From Spartobacteria bacterium (GTDB lineage: Bacteria; Verrucomicrobiota; Verrucomicrobiia; Chthoniobacterales; UBA6821): a DNA stretch of 64,000 nucleotides. Below are positions 26,876 to 35,338 of this stretch, one piece after another (the stretch's first letter is position 1; the number at the start of each line of letters is the position of its first letter). The notes beneath the pieces are model-generated. The model was not told where the DNA came from and made no database searches. It worked only from the letters and a program-made list of their open reading frames with translations. Position numbers and translations under genes: made by a program. Location: contig CANIVT010000004.1 of NCBI GenBank assembly GCA_947471565.1, forward strand, positions 62,001 to 126,000, read 5' to 3'.

Positions 26876-28011
26876 GGCTTGCCGGAGCGTGCCGCCTGGT
26901 CGTTCAACCAAGACTCGTTGAAGCTGATGAGGCGGAGTTCCCGGCCCTTCCATGTGTAGGCCAGCTGAATCATGCCGTCGGAGGTGGGAAAGAGATAAGG
27001 GTACGCGAAGGAAGCTCCCTCCTCATGCAGAAGGGAGACAAGCTTCGACCAATTCCGTCCCCCGTCCGAGGAAAGGGCTAGTGAAAGATCGGATCGATCT
27101 TTCGGCGAATCGTTGTAGGCGATCAGGATCCGGTTGTTTCCGAGAGGCAGTCCCGAGATCCCCGCATCGGGATTGGGCAGGGTCGTTGGCCTTGCCTGGG
27201 ACCAGGACAGGCCGCCGTCGCTGGTATTGCTGATCTGGACTTTCCGCGCCTTCGTGTAGTCGCGCATCAGGGAAACCGCCGAGTCGGCACTCGTGGGAAC
27301 CACGGAGGGCTGGAAGACGGAACACCCTCCGGCGACCCGGCTTTTGCGCCAGACCCCTTCGTTCGAGAGCCAGAGCAGTTCCGCGAATTTTCCGAGGAAT
27401 TCCTGATAGATCGGCACGCACCACCCGCCGTCATGAAGCGGCACCGGACGGTTGCGGACAAGCTCGCTGAGGTTGAAAAACGGGCTCAGGGTGAGGTGCT
27501 CCGCCCGCGACCAGGTCAGTCCACCGTCCTTGGAAACGGAGGAGTTGAGCTGGCTGCCAGACCATTTCCCCATCGCGATCGTCACGAAGAGCAACCGCAG
27601 GGTTCCGTCCTGGCCCGCGATGAGCAGCGCATTGCCCAGTCCTTGGACGGGCCGGCCCAGGTCCCACTCCGCCTGCTCACGTGTCATGATGGAGACGGGT
27701 TGCGTCCAGCGACCACCGGGTTCCTTCTGCGACAGGTAGATTTTGACATCGGGCCGGCATTCGGCACTGCCGCCATACCAGACGCAGTGCAGGATGCCGT
27801 CGGGCGTCTTCGCAAGGGCTGCGACATGAACCATCGGCAACCCTTGATCCGGGTTGATGGCTTCGGTGAGAAAGACCGGAGAGGCCGCTTTTTCCTGTGA
27901 TGGTGGAGCCTCGGCAAACCGGGGCGTGGCTCCGGAGGGCAGGGAGTGGATCCCCACACCGCAGAGCACCCAGAGGATGACGATCAGTAGGGCTCGGAGT
28001 GCGACCGGCAT
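26872..28011 (-). CDS. Sialidase-like BNR-repeat exo-glycosidase
   Basis: A 379-residue six-bladed beta-propeller protein with an N-terminal signal anchor (LLIVILWVLCGVGI). Three Asp boxes (SKDGGLTW, TSDGGLSW, SSDGGRNW) mark sialidase-type propeller blades. Other conserved pieces include the WYGGSAECRPDVKIYLSQ segment and a C-terminal arginine-containing blade. Relatives are annotated as predicted neuraminidases; several act on sugars other than sialic acid. It is the second gene of a five-gene minus-strand operon, eight bases after the DUF2452-like gene. Confidence 0.78.
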   Translation of the reverse strand: MPVALRALLIVILWVLCGVGIHSLPSGATPRFAEAPPSQEKAASPVFLTEAINPDQGLPMVHVAALAKTPDGILHCVWYGGSAECRPDVKIYLSQKEPGGRWTQPVSIMTREQAEWDLGRPVQGLGNALLIAGQDGTLRLLFVTIAMGKWSGSQLNSSVSKDGGLTWSRAEHLTLSPFFNLSELVRNRPVPLHDGGWCVPIYQEFLGKFAELLWLSNEGVWRKSRVAGGCSVFQPSVVPTSADSAVSLMRDYTKARKVQISNTSDGGLSWSQARPTTLPNPDAGISGLPLGNNRILIAYNDSPKDRSDLSLALSSDGGRNWSKLVSLLHEEGASFAYPYLFPTSDGMIQLAYTWKGRELRLISFNESWLNDQAARSGKP

Positions 28012-28019
28012 CGGGCAAG

Positions 28020-28388
28020 TCAGCCTTGCTGTTCCACCACCTTCACGAAGTATCCGTCGCTGTGAAGCCGCGTCTTGCCGTGGTACGTATACGTGCCTCC
28101 CATTTCCAAGGGGGAGATCAGAGAAAGGAACTTTCGACCGGTTCCTGACTCGTAAAGGTAGTAGTCCTGATTCAGGCGGGTCTGGAAGTTGATCTGAAAC
28201 CCTTCGACGAACTGGTTCCAGCGCTGTAACTCCACAAGTTCGTTGTATTCCCTCTCCAGATCCTTGAGACGGCTCATGATCTTGTTGGAGAGACTGTGAT
28301 TGCGGGCATCCTCGAAGCGCAGGAGATCCGGCACCTCGATCTTAGGCCCGGCGATCTCCATCAGGAAACTCTGTTCGTTGCGCCCCAT
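28020..28388 (-). CDS. DUF2452-like small soluble protein
   Basis: A 122-residue protein. A helical N-terminal half (KIMSRLKDLEREYNEL) is followed by YYLYESGTGRKFLSLISP, reminiscent of the DUF2452 family that includes human C1orf50. No catalytic motif is known. The ATG at 28388 gives a compact protein; an upstream extension overlaps the divergent gene and is rejected. It heads the sialidase/STAS/CDF operon. Confidence 0.55.
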   Translation of the reverse strand: MGRNEQSFLMEIAGPKIEVPDLLRFEDARNHSLSNKIMSRLKDLEREYNELVELQRWNQFVEGFQINFQTRLNQDYYLYESGTGRKFLSLISPLEMGGTYTYHGKTRLHSDGYFVKVVEQQG

Positions 28389-28468
28389 CCCCCTGTTATC
28401 GCGGCTACAGGCTCCCAATACAAGCGTTGCGGGTTGACGGAAGGCGTTGCGCCCCCAAGGGTGGATCC

Positions 28469-29029
28469 ATGAAACGGACTCTCCTCCTGCTCCTGCTTCC
28501 GGTTCTGACTCTGCGGGCGGCTTCCGCCGATCCGGTCGCCTCGTTTCAAGAGGCTCTCGCGCAGACGGAGAAAATCCAAGGTCCCGCACGCGGGAGCTGC
28601 ACCGAGCAGGCAGGCATCCGGCGCTTCGAGGAATTTCTCTCCCATCTCGACGAGAAGACCGCACGGGAGGAGACCGAGAAGGTCTACGCCCCCAATGCTT
28701 TTCTGAACGACACGCTCAAGACGATCCATGGGGCTCCGGCCATTCGGGACTATTTCATCAAGACCGCGAAGGGGCTCGACTCGATGACCGTGGCCTTTGA
28801 CGACATGGCGGTTTCGGGCCGCAACTACTACTTCCGCTGGACCATGGATACTCGCATGAAAAATCTCGCCCGGGGCAAGACCGTCCGCACGATCGGGATC
28901 ACGATGGTGCGGTTCGACAGCGAGGGGAGGGTCATCCTCCATCAGGATTTCTGGGATTCGGCGCAGGGGGTCTGGGAGCATGTTCCCGGGGTAGGCGCGG
29001 CGATCCGCTGGATCCGTGCCAAGATCTGA
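28469..29029 (+). CDS. Secreted SnoaL/NTF2-like protein
   Basis: A 186-residue exported protein with a signal peptide (MKRTLLLLLLPVLTLRAASA) and an NTF2-like cone fold. Motifs include APNAFLNDTLKTIHGAPAIRDYF and, late, FDSEGRVILHQDFWD, as in SnoaL-type cyclases and polyketide-associated or ketosteroid-isomerase-like proteins. No catalytic residues can be assigned, and it may be a binding protein. Divergent from the DUF2452-like gene. Confidence 0.7.
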   Translation: MKRTLLLLLLPVLTLRAASADPVASFQEALAQTEKIQGPARGSCTEQAGIRRFEEFLSHLDEKTAREETEKVYAPNAFLNDTLKTIHGAPAIRDYFIKTAKGLDSMTVAFDDMAVSGRNYYFRWTMDTRMKNLARGKTVRTIGITMVRFDSEGRVILHQDFWDSAQGVWEHVPGVGAAIRWIRAKI

Positions 29030-29087
29030 TGCGCCGGACGACACGGAGAGTCTCGACAACAGGGGCCTCTTCGGCGAGAGGTGGAAC

Positions 29088-29297
29088 ATGAGCAACGCAG
29101 GACAAGGATCCGTGGGTAATGTGATCGCCTCGCTGGCCAGCTTCTTCATTCCCGGTCTCGGACAGCTCCTTCAGGGACGTCTTATTGCAGCCCTTCTCTT
29201 CTTTGTGTTCACGGGCATCCTTTGGATCTTTCTGCTCGGTTGGCTCATCCATCTCTGGGCCTGCCTTGATGCGGCACTCTGGAAGCCTCGATCCTGA
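29088..29297 (+). CDS. Small hydrophobic membrane protein (PGLGQ motif)
   Basis: A 69-residue protein with two close helices and the motif FFIPGLGQLLQGRLIAALL, found in many short TM2-like or DUF5683-like membrane proteins. The ATG at 29088 is preceded by GAGAGGTGG, a usable ribosome-binding site. Function unknown. Confidence 0.7.
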   Translation: MSNAGQGSVGNVIASLASFFIPGLGQLLQGRLIAALLFFVFTGILWIFLLGWLIHLWACLDAALWKPRS

Positions 29298-29318
29298 TCA
29301 CTCGCAGCCGTTCTCCCC

Positions 29319-29897
29319 ATGTCGTCGCTCTTCACGCCTGCTCACCTCCATCTCGCGATCAATCATGTGCCGATCATCGGCCTGACGGTGGCCTCCCTGC
29401 CGCTGCTGATCGGGATCCTCTTCCACAGTCGGGGGGCTTTGGCCTCGGGCCTGATCGCCGTGATCTGCTGCGCCGGGACCATGCCCGTGATCATGGAAAC
29501 GGGCGAGGCGGCGAGGGATGCGTTTTTTGACGGCTCCGCCCAGCCCGATCTCGATAAGCCGGGCTACGATACTCTGCGCCAGCACGCCGGACGCGCGAAG
29601 GCGACGGCACCCGTCGTCTATGCCGCCGGAATCCTCGCGCTGGTGGCCTTGCTTGCCCTGACCAAATTCCCTCGCCAGGCCGCCTTGATCGGCTGGGCCG
29701 TTCTGGTCGGCAACCTGCTCTCGGTGGCGCTTTCGGTCTGGACTGCCGAGGCAGGGGGCCGAATCCGTCACGCCGAGTTCCGCCCTGTTCCTGCAACGAC
29801 GCCTTCCCCGACACCGCTTCCCATGCCGCAGGCCGTTGTCGTGCCCGAACAGCCCCTGCAATCCGCACCCGCGACGAATCCGGCAGGGACTCCTTGA
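29319..29897 (+). CDS. DUF2231-like membrane protein
   Basis: A 192-residue protein with four hydrophobic helices and a Pro/Thr-rich cytoplasmic or periplasmic tail. The first helix contains LHLAINHVPIIG, recalling the histidine-bearing helix of DUF2231 proteins. A second conserved-looking piece is METGEAARD. Function unknown; a heme or quinone association is only a guess. The stop overlaps the TTG start of the AraC gene. Confidence 0.55.
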   Translation: MSSLFTPAHLHLAINHVPIIGLTVASLPLLIGILFHSRGALASGLIAVICCAGTMPVIMETGEAARDAFFDGSAQPDLDKPGYDTLRQHAGRAKATAPVVYAAGILALVALLALTKFPRQAALIGWAVLVGNLLSVALSVWTAEAGGRIRHAEFRPVPATTPSPTPLPMPQAVVVPEQPLQSAPATNPAGTP

Positions 29898-30757
29898 AGA
29901 CGAGTCTTCCACCGCTTTCCTCCCAGGTTGCCGGTGCCCGCTACTATTTTCTTGATCGTGCGAAGGGCAGGCAAAGCGATCTGCAAGTGGTTCTAGCCGG
30001 CAGGGAGCAATGCCGTCCTGACTACCGGATTTTCCGGGAAAGTTATCCGACGCATGCCCTTGAGGTGGTGGTTGCCGGCATCGGTGTCCTGCAACTCGGC
30101 GGGAAGACGCAGAGGCTGGTTCCAGGCATGGTGTTCTCGTACGGTCCCGGGATCCCCCACGGGATCAGCGCCGAGGGCCCTGGCCTGGTCAAATACTTTG
30201 TCGATTTCACCGGGAGGGAGAGCGACGAATTACTCGCAACCGCGTTCCTCAAGCCGGGTCGAAGCATCCTGGCGCGTCATCCCGATCAGATTGCTGCCCT
30301 CATTGACCTGATCCTCGACCGCGCCGGCGAAAAATCCCGTGTCAACGAGGGACTCTGCGCCGATTACCTGCGGGCTATCCTGCGACTCTGTACGGAAACC
30401 CTCGGGAAAAAACGGGGTGTCCGGGGCCGTGACGATTGTCTCCGGCCCGCACTCGCCCTGATCAATGCGGAGTATCTCCGGATCCGTTCGGTGTCGGAGT
30501 TGTCCTCCCGCCTCGGCGTCACCCCGGAGCATCTGACTAGGACGTTTCGCCGGGGAGGGTTACAGCAGCCTTCTCTCCTGCTCGCGTCCAAGCGCATGAG
30601 TCATGCGGCGGGCCTTCTGCTCTCGGGTGACGCGAAAGTGAAGCAGATTGCCTACGAACTTGGATTCACCACGCCGTTCCATTTTTCGGCCGCCTTCAAG
30701 CGGCATTACGGCTGCTCGCCCCGGACGCTGCGCGATCGGCGCGCCCCTAGCGCCTAG
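29894..30757 (+). CDS. AraC-family transcriptional regulator of the sugar cluster
   Basis: A 287-residue regulator with an N-terminal cupin-like sugar-binding domain (VVVAGIGVLQLGGKTQRLVPG and PGIPHGISAEGPG) and a C-terminal pair of helix-turn-helix motifs: VSELSSRLGVTPEHLTRTFRR and VKQIAYELGFTTPFHFSAAFKR. The likely start is the TTG at 29894, in the stop of the previous gene and preceded by CAGGGA. It probably activates the adjacent fucosidase and L-galactose-type operon, since a 21-bp direct repeat typical of AraC half-sites lies between the two. Confidence 0.88.
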   Translation: MKTSLPPLSSQVAGARYYFLDRAKGRQSDLQVVLAGREQCRPDYRIFRESYPTHALEVVVAGIGVLQLGGKTQRLVPGMVFSYGPGIPHGISAEGPGLVKYFVDFTGRESDELLATAFLKPGRSILARHPDQIAALIDLILDRAGEKSRVNEGLCADYLRAILRLCTETLGKKRGVRGRDDCLRPALALINAEYLRIRSVSELSSRLGVTPEHLTRTFRRGGLQQPSLLLASKRMSHAAGLLLSGDAKVKQIAYELGFTTPFHFSAAFKRHYGCSPRTLRDRRAPSA

Positions 30758-30771
30758 AGCCTAGAGCCTGA
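30745..30771 (+). repeat. GCCTAGA heptamer repeat overlapping the AraC-gene stop
   Basis: Tandem CGCCTAG/AGCCTAG/AGCCTGA heptamers run through the last codons and stop of the AraC-family gene (PSA-stop). The repeat thus defines the protein's C-terminus. Confidence 0.65.
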
Positions 30772-30788
30772 TCCCTCATGGTGAAAGA

Positions 30789-30827
30789 TCAGGAATCGGC
30801 ATGTTTTTGTCAGGAATCGACATCTTT
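30789..30827 (+). promoter_or_regulatory. Direct-repeat operator, two half-sites 21 bp apart
   Basis: TCAGGAATCGGCATGTTT at 30789 and TCAGGAATCGACATCTTT at 30810 match at 16 of 18 positions and start exactly 21 bases apart, two helical turns, on the same face. This is the geometry of AraC-family half-sites such as araI1-I2. They lie between the regulator stop and the fucosidase start, about 30 bases before that ATG, where an activator would contact RNA polymerase. Confidence 0.7.
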
Positions 30828-30857
30828 CCTCGCGTGCGGGAGGGATGATTCCCTGCC

Positions 30858-32471
30858 ATGATGACCACGATGAAATTCCCCCACCAACGCTTGCTTCTCG
30901 GATCCGCCCTGATGTTTCTGTCCACGGTCCATGCCGGCGAACAGACCAACGCCCCCGTTTCCAACAAGGATCTCCCGGCGATCGCACCGGGACGCTTCCA
31001 ACCGACCGACGAGTCACTGAAGCAGTATCAATACCCCGACTGGTTCCGCGACGCGAAACTTGGTTTCTGGTCGCACTGGGGACCACAGGCTGTGCCCCGC
31101 CAGGGCGACTGGTATGCGCGGAAGCTCTACATCGCAGATCATGTGTCCAAAAAAACGGGTGAACATAGCGGTCCGGACAGCGACTATACCGATCACCTTG
31201 CCCGCTACGGCCATCCCTCGGAGCATGGTTACAAGGACATCATCCCTCTTTGGAAGGCCGAGAAGTGGGATCCCGAGGCCCTCATGGCTCTCTACAAGAA
31301 AGCTGGGGCGAAGTACTTCGTCAGCATGGGTACCCACCACGACAATTTCTTCCTCTGGAACTCTAAACTTCACCGCTGGAATGCCGTCCAGATGGGGCCG
31401 CACAAGGATGTCGTGGGCCTCTGGCAGAAAGCCGCCAAGGCTCATGGGTTGCCATTCGGTGTATCAGAGCATCTGGGTGCAAGTTACAACTGGTTCCAGC
31501 CAGCCCACGCTTCGGATCCCTACGGAATCAAAAAAAACGTCCCATACGACGGAAACAACCCCGAGTTCTCGGATCTCTATCACAGGAAATCGGCTTCGGA
31601 TGATACGGGATGGCTGACCAAGGATCCCGAAAACCAAAAGGAGTGGAACGCCATGATCCGCGAGCTTGTCGACACCTATCACCCGGATCTTCTCTACTCC
31701 GACAGCAAGATCCCCTTCGGCGAGGTGGGACGCAACCTAATCGCACACTATTACAACGGCAACGCGGCCTTCAACGGGGGGAATCTGACCGCCGTCTACA
31801 ACTGCAAGGAGCCCTCCGAAGGGCGCTTCGTGCAGGATCTGGAGCGGGGGGTGAAGGATGATATCAGCCCATACCCGTGGCAGACCGACACGTCCATCGG
31901 TGACTGGTTCTATCGCACAGGTCAGAAGTACAAGAGTGCAGCCGAGGTGAGCGCTATGCTTTGCGACATCGTCAGCAAGAACGGCAACCTGCTGATCAAC
32001 ATCGTCCAGACCCCCGAGGGCGATCTGGAGCCCGACGTGCTGGAGATAGTCGAGGGCATTGCCAAATGGACATCAATCAACGGCGAGGGCATTTATGCGA
32101 CTCGCCCTTGGAAAATCGCCGGTGAAAACCCAGTGCCAGCTTCTCCAACACCTACACCAGATCCCAAGATGGGGGAAATGTTCAACGAGGGGAAGCAGAG
32201 GTTGAGCGCGGAAAATATCCGCTTCACCAACAGCAAGGACGGGAAAACGCTCTACGTTTTCGCTCTCGGCGAACCACAGAAAGACATCGTGATTAAGGCG
32301 CTCGGCAGATCATCCGGAAAGCTGGACAAGAATATCGCCTCCGTTGCCCTGCTTGGTGGAAGCGGTGAACTGAGCTGGAAGCAGAATGAAGACGCACTGG
32401 TCGTCACAAAGCCTGCATGTTTTCCGCTCCCCGGGATGCCGGTCGGTTTCAGAGTGACCTTCAAGGACTAA
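30858..32471 (+). CDS. GH29 alpha-L-fucosidase-like exo-glycosidase (possibly alpha-L-galactosidase)
   Basis: A 537-residue secreted GH29 retaining glycosidase. A signal peptide (about residues 1-26, ending STVHA) precedes the (beta/alpha)8 barrel with the family motifs DWFRDAKLGFWSHWG, SMGTHHDNFFLWNS and YHPDLLYSDSK. In the last, Asp282 fits the catalytic nucleophile. A C-terminal beta-sandwich runs from about 400 to 537. GH29 enzymes release L-fucose and in some cases L-galactose, which differs only by a hydroxyl at C6. The next genes encode L-galactose-type oxidative enzymes and a mutarotase, so galactosidase activity deserves consideration. First gene downstream of the AraC operator. Confidence 0.9.
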   Translation: MMTTMKFPHQRLLLGSALMFLSTVHAGEQTNAPVSNKDLPAIAPGRFQPTDESLKQYQYPDWFRDAKLGFWSHWGPQAVPRQGDWYARKLYIADHVSKKTGEHSGPDSDYTDHLARYGHPSEHGYKDIIPLWKAEKWDPEALMALYKKAGAKYFVSMGTHHDNFFLWNSKLHRWNAVQMGPHKDVVGLWQKAAKAHGLPFGVSEHLGASYNWFQPAHASDPYGIKKNVPYDGNNPEFSDLYHRKSASDDTGWLTKDPENQKEWNAMIRELVDTYHPDLLYSDSKIPFGEVGRNLIAHYYNGNAAFNGGNLTAVYNCKEPSEGRFVQDLERGVKDDISPYPWQTDTSIGDWFYRTGQKYKSAAEVSAMLCDIVSKNGNLLINIVQTPEGDLEPDVLEIVEGIAKWTSINGEGIYATRPWKIAGENPVPASPTPTPDPKMGEMFNEGKQRLSAENIRFTNSKDGKTLYVFALGEPQKDIVIKALGRSSGKLDKNIASVALLGGSGELSWKQNEDALVVTKPACFPLPGMPVGFRVTFKD

Positions 32472-32490
32472 TCATCCCTCAACACATTCC

Positions 32491-33426
32491 TTGGAATACC
32501 GCGCACTTGGCAAAACAGGGCTCAAGGTCTCAAAGCTCGCCTTCGGTGGTTCTTCATTGGGATCCGTCTTCCGCTTCATTGACGAGTCGGAAGGAATTCG
32601 TGCGGTACACACCGCCCTTGACCATGGCATCAATCTCATTGACACCGCACCCTACTACGGAGCCACCAAGGCAGAATTCATACTCGGCAAAGCGCTCCGG
32701 GGTGTTCCCCGTGACCGCTACCTCTTGGCCACGAAAGTGGCACGATTTGGTCCTGAGATTGAGAATTTCGACTTCTCGGCTGAGCGCGTATTTTCCAGCA
32801 TCGAGGACAGTCTTGCACGCCTCGGGGTCGACCACTTCGACTTTATCCAGGTCCATGACATGGAGTTTGGCAACATCGACCAGATCGTGACGGAGACCAT
32901 CCCCGCCCTGCGGGAGGCGCAGCGTCAGGGTAAAGCACGCTTCATTGGTATCACGGGCCTGCCGGTCCGCCTATTTGCTGAGGTGATGGACCGGCTCGAC
33001 GTCGATCAGATCCAGTCTTACTGCCACTACTGCCTCAACGACACGGCGCTCGCCGACGTGCTGCCCTACCTCAAGGAAAAGCAGGTCGGCATCTTCAACT
33101 CCGCACCGCTCGCCATGCGCCTCCTCACACAAGAGGGGCCTCCCTCATGGCACCCCGCCCCAGCCTCGGTCGTTGCAAAGTGTGCCGAGGCGGCCGCCTA
33201 CTGCGCCTCCCAAGGGACCGACCTCGCCAAACTCGCGCTCCAGTTCTCGGTCGCAAATCCCGACATCCACACCACTATTGTCGGGACGGCGAGTTGGGAT
33301 CGTATTCTTGAGAATATCCGCCAGATCACTGAACCTCTTGACACGGCGTTACTGGCCAAAATTCAGGACATCCTCAAGCCGATCCACAATGTCACCTGGC
33401 CCAGCGGACGACCCGAGAACAATTAA
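32491..33426 (+). CDS. Aldo/keto reductase, L-galactose (L-fucose) dehydrogenase-like
   Basis: A 311-residue AKR barrel with the tetrad in NLIDTAPYYGATKAEFILGK, ATKVARFG and FIQVHDMEF. Compared from memory with plant L-galactose dehydrogenase, long stretches agree: LGKTGLKVSKLAFGGSSLGS, TIPALREA, ARFIGITGLP, SYCHYCLND, and the EGPPSWHPA segment. That enzyme oxidises C1 of L-galactose to L-galactono-1,4-lactone, and L-fucose dehydrogenases belong to the same group. The start is the TTG at 32491, with no clear Shine-Dalgarno, 19 bases after the fucosidase stop. This gives the first oxidative step after glycan release. Confidence 0.85.
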   Translation: MEYRALGKTGLKVSKLAFGGSSLGSVFRFIDESEGIRAVHTALDHGINLIDTAPYYGATKAEFILGKALRGVPRDRYLLATKVARFGPEIENFDFSAERVFSSIEDSLARLGVDHFDFIQVHDMEFGNIDQIVTETIPALREAQRQGKARFIGITGLPVRLFAEVMDRLDVDQIQSYCHYCLNDTALADVLPYLKEKQVGIFNSAPLAMRLLTQEGPPSWHPAPASVVAKCAEAAAYCASQGTDLAKLALQFSVANPDIHTTIVGTASWDRILENIRQITEPLDTALLAKIQDILKPIHNVTWPSGRPENN

Positions 33427-33459
33427 TCACTACAACCGCATTCCCAAACCTCCGAACCC

Positions 33460-33852
33460 ATGCTCAAATCCGGCATCCTTAATCCCGCAATCCTCTCCCT
33501 CATAGCACGTGTCCGTCACACGAACATGCTGGTCGTTGCCGACCGCGGTTTCCCATTTTGGCCACAGATCGAGACCATCGACATCTCGCTGGTGGACGGC
33601 CTTCCCACGGTGAACCAGGTCCTTGAGGCCCTGCTGCCTGCCGTCGATCTCGGAAAGGCCTACATGGCCGAGCAGTTCAAGGAGATCAACCCGGTGTCGG
33701 TCGTCGAGGAACGCCGCAAGCTGCTCGGGAACATCGATCTGACCTTCGAGGACCACGAGGCTGCCTTCAAGAAGCGCGTCCCTTCGGCGATCGGACTGAT
33801 CCGCACGGCCGATACCACCCACTACTCCAACATCATCCTTGTTTCCGCCTGA
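33460..33852 (+). CDS. RbsD/FucU family sugar mutarotase/pyranase
   Basis: A 130-residue RbsD/FucU-fold protein that interconverts anomers or ring forms of free sugars. The catalytic histidine and aspartate lie in ARVRHTNMLVVADRGFPFWP, and the C-terminal HYSNIILV matches the family's YxN motif. FucU acts on L-fucose; an L-fucose or L-galactose role fits its position after the L-galactose dehydrogenase-like gene. It supplies the anomer the dehydrogenase needs. Confidence 0.85.
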   Translation: MLKSGILNPAILSLIARVRHTNMLVVADRGFPFWPQIETIDISLVDGLPTVNQVLEALLPAVDLGKAYMAEQFKEINPVSVVEERRKLLGNIDLTFEDHEAAFKKRVPSAIGLIRTADTTHYSNIILVSA

Positions 33853-34034
33853 TGGGTCATGGAGTCCAATTACCGTTTGCCCTCGAGGCACGACCATGAA
33901 GGCGGAGCGGATTGCATTTTTCCGGTAACGTTCTCTTCATCGCTGTGTCTTTATGTTTTCTGGGGATGATTGAAGCCGTCGGAATCCCGCCCGAGATCCT
34001 CCGTGATTCTGCGATATCCTGTTGATGGCATCCT

Positions 34035-34056
34035 ATGATTCATGGATTGGAATCAT
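34035..34056 (+). promoter_or_regulatory. ATGATTC-N8-GAATCAT inverted repeat upstream of the epimerase gene
   Basis: A perfect seven-base inverted repeat spaced by eight bases (22 bp in all) sits 26 bases before the epimerase start, in a 229-base non-coding gap. The size fits a dimeric regulator's operator. It differs from the AraC direct repeat, so a second regulator could act on the downstream half of the cluster. No regulator gene for it is adjacent. Confidence 0.4.
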
Positions 34057-34081
34057 TCGAAAACATCCCCAAACCCCCATT

Positions 34082-35320
34082 ATGAACTTACCTCCATTAA
34101 CGCTCGGCATAGGCGATCGCTTCGGTCATCAGGGTCAAGCCCAACTCCGCGCCCTCCAGTATGCAAGAGCAGAGGGTATCGAGGTTTCACCCGTTTGGAA
34201 CAAGTCGAACCGGGAGCACGCTCTCATCGGTACGGAACCACCTTCCCTTAGGGCCGAGGCTGAGGAGGCCGTTACCGCGCTCGGGTGGATGTATCCCTAC
34301 TTCGTCGACGCCGACCACATCAACCTGAAGACCGTCGACCGATTCCTCGAAGCCTCCGATTTCTTCACCATCGACGTGGCCGATTCGATCGGGAAAACCC
34401 CTGAACCCTCCGCTGTGGATCGCCTTGTGGCCAAACACGCCGGCAAGCCGCTGGAGTACCCGGGCCTTTCGTCTCCCATCCTCCGTGGTCCGGATGAGGT
34501 GAGGGCTGCGGCCGCAAAATTCCTGTGCGCCATGCAGGAGGCGGGCGAGGTCTACCGCCACATCGCCTCGCTGAAGCCTGCGGGATCGTTCGCCGTCGAG
34601 GTCTCCACCGACGAGGCCTCGGCGCCGCAGACGCCGGCCGAGCTCTACCTGATCCTCGCGATGCTGGCCGATGAGGGGGTTCCCGTTGCAACGATCGCGC
34701 CGAAATTCACGGGGCACTTCAACAAAGGCGTCGACTACGAGGGGAACGTCGGGGACTTCACCCGTGAGTTCGAGGATGACCTCATCGTCCTGAAGCATGC
34801 CGGACCTGCCCTGGGGCTTCCCGAGGGTCTGAAGCTGAGCATCCACTCCGGCAGTGACAAGTTCTTGATCTATCCCGTCATCAACCGTCTCGTGAAGAAG
34901 CACGGAGCCGGCCTGCATCTCAAGACCGCCGGCACCACGTGGCTCGAGGAGATCGCAGCGGTCGCGGCGTCCGGAGAAGAGGGCCGCCGACTGGCCGCCG
35001 GCATCTACGCGGATGCGCTCGCGCGCTACGAGGAGGTTACCGCCCCCTACGCCACGGTGCTGCACATCGACCGGGCAAAGCTCCCGCCCGCCGCCGAAGT
35101 CTCCTCATGGGACGGCGCCCGTCTGGCCCGCGCGATCATTCACGATCAGTCCTGCCCCGACTACGATCCGAACGTGCGCCAGCTCTACCATGTCGCCTTC
35201 AAGTTGGCGGCCGAAGCCGGCACTAAGTTTACCGATCTGCTCAAGCTGCACGATGAAGCCGTTGGCACAGCAGTGACCGGCAATCTCTGGGAACGGCATC
35301 TCAAGCCGCTGTTCCTTTAA
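34082..35320 (+). CDS. uxaE: Tagaturonate epimerase family protein (UxaE-like)
   Basis: A 412-residue protein resembling UxaE, which converts D-tagaturonate to D-fructuronate by 3-epimerisation. Family stretches seen include GIGDRFGHQGQAQLRAL, KFTGHFNKGVDY and SIHSGSDKFLIYPV. Characterised members are somewhat longer, so it may be a subfamily with a related hexulosonate substrate. The ATG at 34082 was preferred to an upstream TTG because it begins the conserved GIGDRFG region. It lies 18 bases before the dehydrogenase start. With the adjacent dehydrogenase it would connect L-galactonate to the uronate pathway. Confidence 0.78.
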   Translation: MNLPPLTLGIGDRFGHQGQAQLRALQYARAEGIEVSPVWNKSNREHALIGTEPPSLRAEAEEAVTALGWMYPYFVDADHINLKTVDRFLEASDFFTIDVADSIGKTPEPSAVDRLVAKHAGKPLEYPGLSSPILRGPDEVRAAAAKFLCAMQEAGEVYRHIASLKPAGSFAVEVSTDEASAPQTPAELYLILAMLADEGVPVATIAPKFTGHFNKGVDYEGNVGDFTREFEDDLIVLKHAGPALGLPEGLKLSIHSGSDKFLIYPVINRLVKKHGAGLHLKTAGTTWLEEIAAVAASGEEGRRLAAGIYADALARYEEVTAPYATVLHIDRAKLPPAAEVSSWDGARLARAIIHDQSCPDYDPNVRQLYHVAFKLAAEAGTKFTDLLKLHDEAVGTAVTGNLWERHLKPLFL

Positions 35321-35338
35321 CGCCAACAACCATCCGCC

